Shown here piece by piece: positions 45,289-56,189 of a stretch of 64,000 nucleotides of DNA. The first letter of the stretch is position 1. Each line of letters begins with the position of its first letter. The position numbers were made by a program, and so were the translations under genes. Below the pieces are notes generated by a model, which searched no databases, had not been told where the DNA came from, and saw only the letters and a list, made by a program, of their open reading frames with translations. The stretch is from positions 57,323-121,322 of the forward strand of contig NZ_AZDB01000002.1 in NCBI RefSeq assembly GCF_001434585.1, in the 5' to 3' direction. The DNA comes from Companilactobacillus crustorum JCM 15951 (GTDB taxonomy: Bacteria > Bacillota > Bacilli > Lactobacillales > Lactobacillaceae).

Positions 45289-45825
45289 CTATAACGATTT
45301 TTTGTTATGCTTTCGAAAATGATTAATAACATATAAAACCGACATTAAAATTATAATACCCGTCAAAGCACCAGCACTATCCAAAATCACATCGTCAACT
45401 AATGGCGTTCTCCCGCCAGTCAATCCTTGATGAAACTCATCAAAGGCTGCTAATCCAGTAGTAACTAACCACGGAATAAACATTCTTAAAAAGTTGTTGC
45501 CTTTGAAATAAGAATAAAGTGCCAAGCAAAGACAAACACCTAACAATAAATAAATACTGAAATGTGCGCCTTTTCTAACAAAAAACTCTACAAAATGATA
45601 ATAGCCATCATTTTTCAGAGATTGATATTTTCCACCATAGTGAAAACCAATATTGCTTATATTATTTTTAAAAGGTTCATTTTTTAAATATTTTTCTAAA
45701 AAAGGTACTGATGTCTGTTGTTTATACGTCATCGATGAACTGTAAAATAAAACCGCTTCTATCGCAACAACTAAACCCCAGAACCATTTTTCTTTACGTT
45801 TTAAAATATCACTCATTAGCTTCAT
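45289..45825 (-). CDS. VanZ-like membrane protein
   Basis: 178 residues, about four membrane helices. The phrase RKGAHFSIYLLLGVCLCLAL, then FDEFHQGLTGGRTPLVDDVI, are VanZ-family signatures. VanZ of enterococci gives low-level teicoplanin resistance; the general role is unknown. The gene overlaps the end of the permease upstream by 17 bases, so it is coupled to it. An inner ATG (M4) is a possible alternative start. Confidence 0.75.
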   Translation of the reverse strand: MKLMSDILKRKEKWFWGLVVAIEAVLFYSSSMTYKQQTSVPFLEKYLKNEPFKNNISNIGFHYGGKYQSLKNDGYYHFVEFFVRKGAHFSIYLLLGVCLCLALYSYFKGNNFLRMFIPWLVTTGLAAFDEFHQGLTGGRTPLVDDVILDSAGALTGIIILMSVLYVINHFRKHNKKSL

Positions 45826-47407
45826 CCCACTTTACAGTCGAATTTAACTTTCTAGCATCATCAAAATATCCAGAATGATATGAAGAATTGATTGCCCAAT
45901 AGTACATAGCAGTTGAGAACAACAATATAACAATGAAATCGATTGGATACTTAACCAAATTAATTCCACCAAATTCATTGCTTCCAATCCAGGAGATAAT
46001 TGCTAAACCAAACAAATGCACAATGAGCCATAAACTGGCATAGAACTTTTGTTTAAATTCTTTAAATCCACGTCGAAAATCATAGACAAAATAAATTGGC
46101 AAACCGATGATGATTATAATAATAACCTCAACCGTCGTGGGAAACATGGACCAATAAATAGCCAAACTGATCAGATCAAAGACTACTGGTGCCAGAAATT
46201 TCATCCCCTTGATCTTTGTTGGTCTTTTAAAATCAGGTCCCATTTTTCTCAGACTGCCAGCGACTACTGGGCCTGATAATAATGAAATTAACGTTGAGGC
46301 TGCCACTACTCGAGAAAGCAATGACCAATTTTTAAACAAAGTAATCAAAATGATACTAACGAAAAAGTCCACTAACAATGCCAAACGTGGCGTGTTATAA
46401 GAATTATTAGTATTACTCAACCACTTAGGTAAATGTTTGTTCTTAGGCATTGAGGACAATGATTTACTTGCTGAGGCAGAAAAGGCAATTCCGCTACCAA
46501 TTGGCGAAATAAACGCCGTAAAATAAATCAAAGTCGATAGCCAATAAATATTCAATAAAATTGCTAAATTAGCAAATGGCGAGTTGAAATTAATTTGCGA
46601 CCAGCCACCACTAACAATCGATTTAGGTAAAGCACCAATAAAGACTACCTGCAAAGATATATAAATCAAAGCACTGATAAAAAGTGAAAGGATAATCCCT
46701 CGGCGAATATTAACAGAAGGTTTCAAAATATCATTACCCAAATTGATTATTGTTTGAAAGGCTACGTAGGAATAAATAATTCCGGCACTACCAATAGCCA
46801 CAAAAATTGAAGCTGAGCCATAAGGCATGAACTCATGGAAACTAGTTCCCATATTAGTAATATCAAAGTGCGCTGCTACTAAAACAATCATCGTTATAAC
46901 GGGTACGATTAACTTAAATACTGAAATAAAGTTATTGAACTTCGCCATAATTGCAACTGACCAATAATTTATCAAAGTAAAGATTAAAAGCAAGACTGTT
47001 GCCATCATAATTCCATTAAAAGTCAATTGACCATTTTTCATAAAACTGTGCATCCAATAGGACCATTTCCATGGCCACGTACTCATATATTGAGTCGAAG
47101 CAACAGCTTCAATTGGTAAAATTGCTAATAACGATAACCAGTTAGCCCAAGAGAAAATATGTCCCAAAAGCGAACCATGCGTATACATCGTGAAACGACT
47201 CATCGCCCCATCTTCAGGAAACATCGTTCCTATTTCAACATAAACCATCGCTATCATTGCTACTAAAATTGCTCCTAGGACCCAAGCTAGAATTGCCGCT
47301 GGACCGGCTATTTGAGCCGCCTGACTGGAACCAAACATCCACCCAGAGCCAATAATGGCACTTAACCCAAACATAACTGTCGAGAACAAATTTAATTTTT
47401 TATTCAT
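45809..47407 (-). CDS. APC-family amino acid permease
   Basis: 532 residues, about 12-14 membrane helices. The N-terminal GLSAIIGSGWMFGSSQAAQI and GPAAILAWVLGAILV are the conserved APC helix 1 region. It takes up or exchanges amino acids at the membrane; substrate not assignable by eye. Followed by the coupled VanZ-like gene. Confidence 0.85.
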   Translation of the reverse strand: MNKKLNLFSTVMFGLSAIIGSGWMFGSSQAAQIAGPAAILAWVLGAILVAMIAMVYVEIGTMFPEDGAMSRFTMYTHGSLLGHIFSWANWLSLLAILPIEAVASTQYMSTWPWKWSYWMHSFMKNGQLTFNGIMMATVLLLIFTLINYWSVAIMAKFNNFISVFKLIVPVITMIVLVAAHFDITNMGTSFHEFMPYGSASIFVAIGSAGIIYSYVAFQTIINLGNDILKPSVNIRRGIILSLFISALIYISLQVVFIGALPKSIVSGGWSQINFNSPFANLAILLNIYWLSTLIYFTAFISPIGSGIAFSASASKSLSSMPKNKHLPKWLSNTNNSYNTPRLALLVDFFVSIILITLFKNWSLLSRVVAASTLISLLSGPVVAGSLRKMGPDFKRPTKIKGMKFLAPVVFDLISLAIYWSMFPTTVEVIIIIIIGLPIYFVYDFRRGFKEFKQKFYASLWLIVHLFGLAIISWIGSNEFGGINLVKYPIDFIVILLFSTAMYYWAINSSYHSGYFDDARKLNSTVKWDEANE

Positions 47408-47436
47408 AAAACCACCAATCTATATTTTTTGTAATA

Positions 47437-47471
47437 AAAAAATAGTCTCTATCATTTATATAGAGACTATC
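47437..47471 (-). terminator. Terminator of glmS
   Basis: GATAGTCTCTAT and ATAGAGACTAT with a short loop, then a T-run on the - strand. Confidence 0.85.
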
Positions 47472-47495
47472 AATTAAGTACTACTTTAGTGTAGG

Positions 47496-49307
47496 TTACT
47501 CTACCGTAACACTTTTGGCAAGATTACGTGGTTTATCAACATCATTTCCACGAGCCAAACTTGCATAGTAAGCAATCAATTGTGCAGGAACAACACTGAT
47601 GATTGGGGAAATTAATTCATCAATTTCTGGAATAATAATCTGATCTCCAGCTTCAGAGTACTTTTGACTAGCAATCACTAATACATGTGCTCCACGTGCT
47701 TCTACTTCCTGAATATTGCCACGAGTATGACTGGCACCAACACCATCATTTATATAGGCAAAAACCGGAGTATTCTTTTCAATCAAAGCAATGGTTCCAT
47801 GCTTTAATTCACCAGCAGCAAAACCTTCCGCATGAATATATGAGATTTCTTTCAATTTCAAAGCAGCTTCCAATGACAAAGCGTAGTCAATTCCACGGCC
47901 AATATAGAAGGCATCCGTTTGATCAGTTAAATAATCAGCAGTAAGTGCCTTAATCTTTTCTTTTTCATCAACAATAGTTTGGATTCCATTAGCAGCCAAA
48001 GCCAATTGCTTCTTAACATCAAAGTCTTTAGCATCTTCTACACCCTTAGCTTCTCCAAGAGCTTTAGCCAAAACTGCTTCAACTGCGATTTGAGCTGTAT
48101 AGGCTTTCGTTGAGGCAACCGCAATTTCAGGTCCAGCTAACAATTCCATTGTAAAAGTAGCTTCTCTAGAAAGAGTTGAGTTTGGAACATTAGTCATTGT
48201 CAAACTTGGCAAATTCATTTCATTTACTTTAACTAATACTTGGCGACTGTCAGCTGTCTCGCCACTTTGTGATAAGAAGATAAAGAATGGATGCTGCGAA
48301 AGTTTTGGCATATGATAGCCAAATTCACTACCCAGTTCAACATCAACTGGAATATCAGCCACTTTTTCAAAAATATTCTTACCAACTAAACCGGCGTGAT
48401 AACTTGTCCCGGCAGCAACAATATACAAACGATCAGCTTTCTTTAGTTCATCAAGCAAGGCAGATTCAACATTCAACTTGCCATCAGTTCCAATATAATG
48501 TTGAGAGATTTTTCTCATAACATTAGGTTGTTCGTCAACTTCCTTGAGCATGTAGTGTTCGTAAGTGCCCTTAGAGATATCGTTAGCATCCAAGTTAACT
48601 GTATATGAATCTCTTGTAACTGGAGTGCCATCAATCTTACTGATAGCAACTGAACCCTTCTTTAAGATAACTACTTCGCCATCATGAATTTCAACAAATT
48701 CATGAGTTTGATCTAACATTGCCATTGCATCTGAACAAATAACATTAAAACCATCACCCAATCCAATTAGCAAAGGACTCTTATTTTTAGCAACAAAAAT
48801 ACGATCTGGCTGCTCTTTATCCATCATGGCAAAAGCATATGATCCTTTGATCAAACCTAAAGCCTTTCTAAAAGAAGCTTCGCCATCTAAACCTGTTTTA
48901 GCAAAGTGATCAACTAATTGAACTGCCACTTCAGTATCAGTTTGGCTCTTAAAATCAACATCTTGAAGGTACTTATTTTTCAATTCTTCAAAATTAGTGA
49001 TAACACCATTGTGAACTAAGTAAAAACGATTATCTTCAGAAAAATGAGGATGAGCATTTTCAATCGTTGGCTTACCATGTGTAGCCCATCTTGTATGGCC
49101 GATTCCTGCTGTTCCTTGAACATCTTTGGTAACAGCATCTTCTAGCTTACTAATTTTACCAACTTCTTTAACCAAAAAGTCTTTTCCATTTTGATTATTG
49201 ACATAGATACCAGCTGAATCATAACCACGGTATTCAAGTTTTTCCAATCCGTTTAATAAAATATCAGTAGTTTTATTATTTCCAATTACTCCAACAATTC
49301 CACACAT
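47496..49307 (-). CDS. glmS: Glutamine-fructose-6-phosphate aminotransferase
   Basis: 603 residues from ATG 49307, which puts Cys right after Met as needed for the Ntn glutaminase (CGIVGVIGN); an ATG three codons upstream would bury it. The N-terminal half is glutamine amidotransferase with RWATHGKPT; the C-terminal half holds two SIS domains and ends DVDKPRNLAKSVTVE. It makes glucosamine-6-phosphate, the first step to UDP-GlcNAc. No glmS ribozyme is visible in the leader; a promoter at 49398-49426 and operator-like palindromes further upstream suggest protein control. Confidence 0.95.
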   Translation of the reverse strand: MCGIVGVIGNNKTTDILLNGLEKLEYRGYDSAGIYVNNQNGKDFLVKEVGKISKLEDAVTKDVQGTAGIGHTRWATHGKPTIENAHPHFSEDNRFYLVHNGVITNFEELKNKYLQDVDFKSQTDTEVAVQLVDHFAKTGLDGEASFRKALGLIKGSYAFAMMDKEQPDRIFVAKNKSPLLIGLGDGFNVICSDAMAMLDQTHEFVEIHDGEVVILKKGSVAISKIDGTPVTRDSYTVNLDANDISKGTYEHYMLKEVDEQPNVMRKISQHYIGTDGKLNVESALLDELKKADRLYIVAAGTSYHAGLVGKNIFEKVADIPVDVELGSEFGYHMPKLSQHPFFIFLSQSGETADSRQVLVKVNEMNLPSLTMTNVPNSTLSREATFTMELLAGPEIAVASTKAYTAQIAVEAVLAKALGEAKGVEDAKDFDVKKQLALAANGIQTIVDEKEKIKALTADYLTDQTDAFYIGRGIDYALSLEAALKLKEISYIHAEGFAAGELKHGTIALIEKNTPVFAYINDGVGASHTRGNIQEVEARGAHVLVIASQKYSEAGDQIIIPEIDELISPIISVVPAQLIAYYASLARGNDVDKPRNLAKSVTVE

Positions 49308-49397
49308 AGCATTCAAGCCTTTCTTAATTGGTCTAGTTTAATTTATTTAAATGGTATAGTTCATTCGAATTAACTTTATCATCTTGCGACAATGACT

Positions 49398-49426
49398 AGG
49401 ATACTAATAGAGTGCTTTTTTGTCAA
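49398..49426 (-). promoter_or_regulatory. Promoter of glmS
   Basis: On the - strand TTGACA (49421-49426), 17 bases, TATCCT (49398-49403). Transcription would begin near 49391, giving a leader of about 85 bases. Confidence 0.65.
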
Positions 49427-49451
49427 GAAAACTTTTATATTTTTAATAATT

Positions 49452-49499
49452 GGTACGGTTTGTACATACCGATATAGTCAATATGGTATACATACCATA
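49452..49499. promoter_or_regulatory. Two GntR-like operator palindromes upstream of glmS
   Basis: TATGGTATACATACCATA (49482-49499) has perfect 8-base arms; a second, weaker one with GGTA/TACC ends lies at 49452-49470. They stand upstream of the glmS -35. The form resembles sites of GntR/HutC regulators such as NagR, which control amino-sugar genes. No regulator gene is nearby. Confidence 0.5.
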
Positions 49500-49575
49500 A
49501 GAAAAATTATATAACTTTTAAAATTTCTGCTCTTTCAACTCAGTTAAAAAAATCCAAACATAATTTCTTCCATAA

Positions 49576-49626
49576 AAAAAGTCTAGTATAATGACCATTT
49601 TACTGATCGTCATACTAGACTTTTTT
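49576..49626 (-). terminator. Terminator of glmM
   Basis: AAAGTCTAGTAT and ATACTAGACTTT with inner GAC/GTC pairs; symmetrical, can work both ways. Confidence 0.85.
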
Positions 49627-49664
49627 ATTATTTAAAGTGTTACTTTATTAGCTAATTTACTAGA

Positions 49665-51017
49665 TTAGTTTAATTCGTTTTTTACAACTTCAACGATTTG
49701 GTCACAATACTCGCTAACTTTTTCTTCAGTTGGAGCTTCACACATAACACGCAATAAAGCTTGAGTACCACTAGGACGTACCAATACGCGGCCATCCCCA
49801 TCCATTTCATCCTCAACAGTTTTAATAACATCAAGAATTGGTTGATGCTTATCCCATGAGTTTTTATCAGCTACCGGTACATTAACTAATTTTTGTGGAT
49901 AAACCTTAACAGGTGCACCTAACTCAGCTAATGTCTTACCAGTTTCTTTCATTACATGAAGCAAATGGATACCTGTAAGCATACCATCACCAGTATTCAT
50001 ATATTCATATAAAACAACGTGTCCTGATTGTTCACCACCGATATTGTAGTTATTCTTACGAATTTCTTCAACAACGTGTCGGTCACCGACAGCAGTTTGA
50101 ACAGACTTCATACCATTAGCTTCAATTGCTTTGTATAGACCCATATTACTCATAACAGTTGTAACAATAGTATCCTTCTTTAAACGGCCACCATCATGCA
50201 AATATTTACCAAGGATAAACATAATTTTATCGCCATCGATAATATTGCCATCAGCGTCAACAGCAATACAACGATCGCCATCGCCATCAAAAGCTAATCC
50301 AGCTACAGCATCTGATTCTTTTACACGTTTAGCTAATTCTTCTGGATGTGTTGAACCAACATTTTTGTTGATATTGATACCATCTGGATGTGATGCCATG
50401 ATTTCAAAATCAACGCCTAAATCTGCAAATAAAGTACTTGCTAGACGACTTGTTGATCCATTAGCTGTATCTAAGACAATCTTTAGACCACTCAAATCCT
50501 CTGATAAAGTTTGTTTCAAAAATTGTAGATACTTTTGAGCACCTTCTGGATTATCAGAAACACTACCTAAACCTTCTGCTGATGGTCTTGGCAAAGTATC
50601 TTCTTTAGCATCCAATAACTCTTCAATCTCTTCTTCAACGTCATCAGGCAATTTGTAACCATCTGAACCAAAGAATTTGATTCCGTTATCTTCAGCAGGA
50701 TTATGGGATGCTGAAATCATGATCCCGGCATCAGCTGAAACAGCACGTATCAAATATGCTACAGCTGGAGTTGTAATAACATCAAGATCCAACACCTCGA
50801 TACCTACAGAAAGTAGTCCAGATATCAAACTTGATTGCAACATTTGACCAGAAATACGTGTATCTCTAGCCACTAAAACACGTGGACGTGCATCATTATT
50901 TTCTGAATGTTGCGTTAGAACGTAGCCGCCAAAACGACCTAGCTTAAATGCCAGTTCCGGACTCAATTCTTTATTTGCAATACCTCTTACTCCGTCTGTT
51001 CCAAAATATTTTGTCAT
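49665..51017 (-). CDS. glmM: Phosphoglucosamine mutase
   Basis: 450 residues. The phosphoserine loop reads [20 protein letters not shown], the metal site [11 protein letters not shown], the sugar loop [10 protein letters not shown] and the phosphate site [11 protein letters not shown]. It turns glucosamine-6-phosphate into glucosamine-1-phosphate. It follows cdaR by about 20 bases in the conserved cdaA-cdaR-glmM operon; GlmM is known to bind and restrain CdaA in other Firmicutes. Confidence 0.95.
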   Translation of the reverse strand: MTKYFGTDGVRGIANKELSPELAFKLGRFGGYVLTQHSENNDARPRVLVARDTRISGQMLQSSLISGLLSVGIEVLDLDVITTPAVAYLIRAVSADAGIMISASHNPAEDNGIKFFGSDGYKLPDDVEEEIEELLDAKEDTLPRPSAEGLGSVSDNPEGAQKYLQFLKQTLSEDLSGLKIVLDTANGSTSRLASTLFADLGVDFEIMASHPDGININKNVGSTHPEELAKRVKESDAVAGLAFDGDGDRCIAVDADGNIIDGDKIMFILGKYLHDGGRLKKDTIVTTVMSNMGLYKAIEANGMKSVQTAVGDRHVVEEIRKNNYNIGGEQSGHVVLYEYMNTGDGMLTGIHLLHVMKETGKTLAELGAPVKVYPQKLVNVPVADKNSWDKHQPILDVIKTVEDEMDGDGRVLVRPSGTQALLRVMCEAPTEEKVSEYCDQIVEVVKNELN

Positions 51018-51038
51018 GAAAAACTTACCCCCAGCGTA

Positions 51039-52115
51039 TTATTGTTCGCTATTATTAGATTCCGTCGAATTTGTATTCGAAGAATTTGAGTTGTCAGTAC
51101 TACTATTATTCGTATTAGTACTGTTAGTACTATTGCTTGAAGAATTAGTACTAGATGTTGTTGATCCTGTATTAATTGTGACATTGATCGTCTCCGGATC
51201 AGTAAAAGCCACTTTATTTCCTAAAGCACTACCCAAGTCAATTGATTTCTTAGTATTACTTGTTACATCTGAGACATCAATTGGAATATCTACTGAATCG
51301 CCAATGGCACTAATCTGCGATTGTGTCCCAAAGACTTTGATATTCTTTACATCTGATTCAAAAGTAAAATTCGTATTATTAGAATCCCCTTTTTGCTTCA
51401 AATTGATGCTTACTTGCTTACTTTGAATAGTAATTGGAATTTTGACATGAACTGTCTGCGGATTCAATGTAACATTAACAGTTTTACCATTTTTATCGAG
51501 TGCTTGCACTAAAACTTCTTGATCAAAGGTCGATTTAATTCCCTTAGGCAAGATTGGTTTAACAACAACCTTACTAATTTTTTCAATTTCAGAATCAGCA
51601 CCAGTAACTGTCACAGTATCAGGAGATACTTCGGTAGTTCCTGCCTCATAACCTGTAGCTAATGATTCTTTATTATAATCTACATCAACAGCAAAGCGTT
51701 TGGTCTCACGTCTTTGAATGTTAACAGTGACATACTTTGGTTTAATATTATAAGTCAATTCGCTATTTAAACCCGATTCCTTTATTTGAACACGATGTTG
51801 TCCAATAGATAAATCCTTTAGATTTAAGTAGAGATTAAAGTTCTGTGTATTTTTTGTAGCTGTGACCAAGGCTGAAGGACCCTCAATCGTCACTTTAACG
51901 TTTTGAGGATAGCCAGTAATATAATATTTATCAACATCAGCCTGTAACTGTAAAGGTACAGTTAATGTGGTTCTTTTAGTAACTGTAGAAGTATTCGACT
52001 GATTAGAATCTCTGGTCGAACCAACTCCTGGCGTACTAACAAAGAAAAACAGCCACAAAGCACAACAGAGGGCAATAAATGCATAAAAATAATTACTATT
52101 AATTATCTTTTTCAT
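51039..52115 (-). CDS. cdaR: CdaA regulator with YbbR domains
   Basis: 358 residues from ATG 52115, preceded by GGAGGACC; the longer frame to 52142 overlaps cdaA. One N-terminal membrane helix (about 8-25) then about three to four YbbR repeats outside the membrane and a Ser/Thr/Asn-rich tail. It modulates CdaA at the membrane. Second gene of the operon. Confidence 0.9.
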   Translation of the reverse strand: MKKIINSNYFYAFIALCCALWLFFFVSTPGVGSTRDSNQSNTSTVTKRTTLTVPLQLQADVDKYYITGYPQNVKVTIEGPSALVTATKNTQNFNLYLNLKDLSIGQHRVQIKESGLNSELTYNIKPKYVTVNIQRRETKRFAVDVDYNKESLATGYEAGTTEVSPDTVTVTGADSEIEKISKVVVKPILPKGIKSTFDQEVLVQALDKNGKTVNVTLNPQTVHVKIPITIQSKQVSINLKQKGDSNNTNFTFESDVKNIKVFGTQSQISAIGDSVDIPIDVSDVTSNTKKSIDLGSALGNKVAFTDPETINVTINTGSTTSSTNSSSNSTNSTNTNNSSTDNSNSSNTNSTESNNSEQ

Positions 52116-52956
52116 TTTGGTCCTCCTTCTTTCGACGACCAATTCTAAAGAAATCTAAAATCGAATGATTAGCATTGTCATTTTGATCCTTTAGCTGAGC
52201 GTGAAGGTATTTCAGGTAATCTTCACGAGAAAGATCCAACATCATATGACCGTTTCTCGTTATCATTACTCCACCAGTTTCCTCTGAAACTACAATTGTA
52301 ATAGCATCTGTAACTTCACTAATACCGACAGCAGCCCGGTGACGTGTTCCCAATTCCTTAGGAATCGTATTGCTTTCAGAAAGTGGCAAATAGGCAGCCG
52401 CTACTGAAATACGATTATTTCGAACAATAACTGCCCCATCATGCAAAGGCGTATTCGGAATAAATATATTAATCAGCAAGGCACCTGTAACTTCGGCATC
52501 CAAATCAATTCCGGTTTCGACGTACTCTTCCAAACCAGTATTCATTTCCAAAGTTATTAAAGCACCGATTCGACGTTTACTCATATATTGAATTGCTTGA
52601 TCCAAACTCTCAATCAGATGGTTTTTGGTTTTACCCTCTTCATTGCTAGTTGAACTAAACAAAGGCATACGTCCTAAATGTTCCAACCCTCGCCGGATTT
52701 CTGGCTGAAAGATTATGACAATTACAATAATCCCCCAGTTGATCAGTTGATCCATTAAGAAAGAAACCGTATGTAAATTTAAGGCCCAACTAATTATCTT
52801 TATACCAAAAATTACTACGATTCCTTTTAAAAGCTGTACTGCTTTAGTTCCTCGTAACATTGACAGAACTTTATACAAAAAATACCAGACTACCAGGATA
52901 TCAACCAAGTTAGCCAGATTCTGCCATGTAAAAATATTGCTTGGTATAAAATTCAT
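52099..52956 (-). CDS. cdaA: Diadenylate cyclase
   Basis: 285 residues. Three N-terminal membrane helices (about 15-85) and the DAC domain with DGA in LHDGAVIV (173-175) and RHR in GTRHRAAVG (205-207), the catalytic signatures. It makes the essential messenger c-di-AMP, which sets potassium and turgor balance. First gene of cdaA-cdaR-glmM. Confidence 0.95.
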   Translation of the reverse strand: MNFIPSNIFTWQNLANLVDILVVWYFLYKVLSMLRGTKAVQLLKGIVVIFGIKIISWALNLHTVSFLMDQLINWGIIVIVIIFQPEIRRGLEHLGRMPLFSSTSNEEGKTKNHLIESLDQAIQYMSKRRIGALITLEMNTGLEEYVETGIDLDAEVTGALLINIFIPNTPLHDGAVIVRNNRISVAAAYLPLSESNTIPKELGTRHRAAVGISEVTDAITIVVSEETGGVMITRNGHMMLDLSREDYLKYLHAQLKDQNDNANHSILDFFRIGRRKKEDQNEKDN

Positions 52957-53030
52957 TTTTTTAACTCCTTAGCAGCTCGAACTAATTATAACAAACAATA
53001 AAAATTATAAAAGTTCATCATATTAGTGTT

Positions 53031-55166
53031 TTATTCCACTCCTATGTTTATAACTTCTTCACTATAATTAATATTTTGTCTTAATTCATTGGCAGTAGAT
53101 TTACTGATTTTACCTTGTTCTAACATATCTTGAACAAAAGCTCGTTGATAACTTAAAGCCTTTACCTCCAAGGCCATTCGATCACTGTTAAATTGCGGCG
53201 AGCGGCCACGATATTTGCCCTGTAGCAATTCTAATCGATCCTCATAATGACGTTGGAAAATATAAATCAAATTGTCATCAATTTCATCGCTATCCGATTG
53301 ATTCAATTCTTGCAATTTAGCTAAAGCACTCTTAGCTCCTGCAATTGAAATCTTAATTGAGTCTTGATTGATCTGTTTAATATCATCGTATTTAACTGAT
53401 CGATAGATCCAACGTTTAATTTGTAAATAACTTCTTCTAAAATAACTAATAAAAAATTCCACGGTTGTATTATAACGACGATGGACAATTTCTTTCTTAT
53501 ACTTAGCAATTTTTCTGGTTGCTAAATCATATGATTCATCGGAAATTTCATGGTTATCATATAATTCATCAATTGCTTCTAATTCACAATTGAAACAAAT
53601 ATCCCAAAGTTCAGCATCCTTTTTGCCTTTAACTCGTCGCTTGCTGATCTGATGCGTCACGACTCGTTGATTATTGCCACGAATACCCAAATTTCTTAAA
53701 TCATATAAATATTCAGCAATTACAGATGAATAGACTGAAGTATCTCCATCGTCCATTTCATTACGCAACTTCTTTACAGTTTTATCAAGAATAAGACGAT
53801 TAGCCTCAATTTGAGTCAACTCAACTGGTGCTGTCTCTTCAGTATCATCATCATCTAAATCATCCGCTGTAGAACTGAAAGTATTACCACGATAAGCAAC
53901 TGGTGCGCTGTTCTTAGTTAATAGAGGGATTAAGAAAGTAGCCCCCAACAAACTGAAGATAATTACAGCACTAGCAACAAATAATAATAATGTTCGTGAT
54001 GGAAATGGCGAACCACCCTTAATTGTCATTGGGAGCGATAAAACACCAACCATTGTAACGGCGCCACGAACTCCGGAAATACCTGACATTAAACAATCAT
54101 ATAATCTAGTCTTTGACCACAACATGATTTTTCCATCAGCATTATTAGAAAATGTTGAATAGATATAACTCCACAAGAACCGAATTACTACTAACATAAT
54201 CCAGATTAAAAATGCTAAAACAGTTGCGAAAAATGTATTGATATTATCGTTGTGAATCAATTCTTGCATCGCAAACGGAATTTCAATTCCTAAGAGGACA
54301 AAAACAATCCCATTTAAAATATAAACTACTAAATCCCATGTTCTAGAAGTAATTAACCGAATTTCAGGCGTAAAGGCATTCATGTTATGATTAGAGGAAA
54401 TATTTAAGATTCCGGCAATAACAACCGCTACAATACCAGAAACATCAAATACATCTTCAGCCACGTAATATATAATAAATGGAATAATAATCTGAATTAT
54501 GGCATGTAAAATCGAATCGTCAACACCTTGGTTAATTAGATATAATCGGACACCGTTAAAAATCCAAATCATAGCGGCTCCAACTAAAGCTCCAACAATT
54601 GAAATATGGAAAAAATCAATCGTAGCATTTTGTAGCGAAAATGCTCCTGTAACCGTTGCAGCTACACCATACTTAAAACAAATCAATCCTGAAGCATCAT
54701 TGATCAAACTTTCACCACTGATCAAATGCATCAACTTATCTGGAATATGAGCTTTTTTAGCAATAGACTGAACCGCAATAGGATCGGTCGGCGACAAAAC
54801 AGCCACTAATGTGAAAGCAGTAGCCCATGGCAACCTTGGGATTAAGAACTTAACAAAGACACCACCAACTAGAGTCGAAATAATAACTAAGACAATTGCG
54901 TTGCCTAAAATAGGACCCTTTAATTTCCAAAGTTCTCGTTTTGGAAAATTATTTCCATCATTAAACAAAATTGGTGCAATAAATGCTAATAAAAACCAGT
55001 CCGTATCGACATAAATTTTGACATGAATAATCAAGGCCGCCAAAATACCAGCTGCAATTTGCAACAAACTTGGCGGAATCGATACAAAGTAATGACTGAC
55101 AATATTGGCAATAATTAAAAGTGAAAGAATCAAAATAATTGATTCAATTATTTCCACGGACAACAC
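53031..55166 (-). CDS. CPA1-type Na+/H+ antiporter with long C-terminal domain
   Basis: 711 residues. About 12 membrane helices (1-430) with VLSPTDPIAVQSIAKKAHIP and LISGESLINDASGL, signatures of NhaP-type antiporters, then a soluble helical domain of about 280 residues with many charged residues. It extrudes sodium in exchange for protons. The C-terminal domain may be regulatory. It starts 11 bases after the murB stop, so it may be cotranscribed. Confidence 0.88.
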   Translation of the reverse strand: MLSVEIIESIILILSLLIIANIVSHYFVSIPPSLLQIAAGILAALIIHVKIYVDTDWFLLAFIAPILFNDGNNFPKRELWKLKGPILGNAIVLVIISTLVGGVFVKFLIPRLPWATAFTLVAVLSPTDPIAVQSIAKKAHIPDKLMHLISGESLINDASGLICFKYGVAATVTGAFSLQNATIDFFHISIVGALVGAAMIWIFNGVRLYLINQGVDDSILHAIIQIIIPFIIYYVAEDVFDVSGIVAVVIAGILNISSNHNMNAFTPEIRLITSRTWDLVVYILNGIVFVLLGIEIPFAMQELIHNDNINTFFATVLAFLIWIMLVVIRFLWSYIYSTFSNNADGKIMLWSKTRLYDCLMSGISGVRGAVTMVGVLSLPMTIKGGSPFPSRTLLLFVASAVIIFSLLGATFLIPLLTKNSAPVAYRGNTFSSTADDLDDDDTEETAPVELTQIEANRLILDKTVKKLRNEMDDGDTSVYSSVIAEYLYDLRNLGIRGNNQRVVTHQISKRRVKGKKDAELWDICFNCELEAIDELYDNHEISDESYDLATRKIAKYKKEIVHRRYNTTVEFFISYFRRSYLQIKRWIYRSVKYDDIKQINQDSIKISIAGAKSALAKLQELNQSDSDEIDDNLIYIFQRHYEDRLELLQGKYRGRSPQFNSDRMALEVKALSYQRAFVQDMLEQGKISKSTANELRQNINYSEEVINIGVE

Positions 55167-55177
55167 CTACCATTCTT

Positions 55178-56077
55178 TTATTTTTTTTCTTCACCAATAA
55201 TGCGAACCTCAGTCTGAAGTTCGACATCAAATTTTTCTTTAATAGTCTTTTGAATAAGATGAATCAAATTCAAATAATCAGTTGCCGTAGCATGCTTGAT
55301 ATTAACAATAAAGCCAGCATGTTTCATTGAAACTTGGGCTCCACCTATGATCTTACCTTGCAATCCGGCTTTAATGATCAAAGGACCCGTAAAATGTCCC
55401 TTTGGTCGCTTAAAGACACTACCACATGAAGGATATTCGAGTGGTTGCTTAGAGCGTCTTAATTCATTTAAACGATCCATTTCTTCTTGAATCATTTCTT
55501 TATTGCCACGCTTTAAAGCAAATGTAGCGCTTATAACGATACCACCATCATCTTGAACCGTGCTGTGACGGTAACTAAAGTTCATATCATCATGAGTTAA
55601 TGTAACGATTTGTCCATCAGGTAATAGCACTTCAGCCGACTCAAAGACATCTTCAATCTCGCCACCATAAGCACCAGCGTTCATAAAGACAGCTCCACCA
55701 ACACTACCGGGTATTCCAGCAGCAAATTCAATTCCAGTTAAGCCAGCTTTTTGAGCAGCAATTGTCGTGTTAATAATTGTGGCTCCAGCTTCAGCAGTAA
55801 CCTTTGTTTCTGAAACTTCTACTTTGTGAAGGTTTGGCAAAATAATTACAATTCCGCGAATACCGCCATCTTTAATGATCAAATTACTGGCATTGCCAAT
55901 AATCGTAATGGGTACTTTATTGACCCTAGCAGTATCGACAATTTTCACTAATTCCTCGCGACTCTTAGGAAAGGCCAAAATATCAGCAGGACCACCGGTC
56001 TTAGTGAATGTATATTTACTAAGAGGTTCATTTAATTTAAATTCAATATTAGGTAATTTTTCAACTGGAAACTTCAA
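55178..56077 (-). CDS. murB: UDP-N-acetylenolpyruvoylglucosamine reductase
   Basis: 299 residues. FAD-binding [48 protein letters not shown], and the catalytic Ser in [11 protein letters not shown]. It reduces enolpyruvyl-UDP-GlcNAc to UDP-MurNAc. Divergent from exoA. Confidence 0.95.
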   Translation of the reverse strand: MKFPVEKLPNIEFKLNEPLSKYTFTKTGGPADILAFPKSREELVKIVDTARVNKVPITIIGNASNLIIKDGGIRGIVIILPNLHKVEVSETKVTAEAGATIINTTIAAQKAGLTGIEFAAGIPGSVGGAVFMNAGAYGGEIEDVFESAEVLLPDGQIVTLTHDDMNFSYRHSTVQDDGGIVISATFALKRGNKEMIQEEMDRLNELRRSKQPLEYPSCGSVFKRPKGHFTGPLIIKAGLQGKIIGGAQVSMKHAGFIVNIKHATATDYLNLIHLIQKTIKEKFDVELQTEVRIIGEEKK

Positions 56078-56189
56078 TATTCATCATCCTTTGTGCAACT
56101 AAGACTTATGTTTAATTTTATCACATAGTCAGATACATAACGAACTAACTGTTATACCAATAATGATATAATTGTGACGAGGTGATTGT

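Noticed and set aside
47687..48520. Long + strand frames opposite glmS
   Set aside because: They are His/Gln-rich shadows of glmS without start signals.
49308..49570. glmS ribozyme in the glmS leader
   Set aside because: No match to the conserved core around the cleavage site could be seen.
51016..51426. A 136-codon + strand frame opposite cdaR and glmM
   Set aside because: It mirrors the Ser/Thr/Asn-rich tail of CdaR on the other strand, has no ribosome site and the opposite gene is certain.
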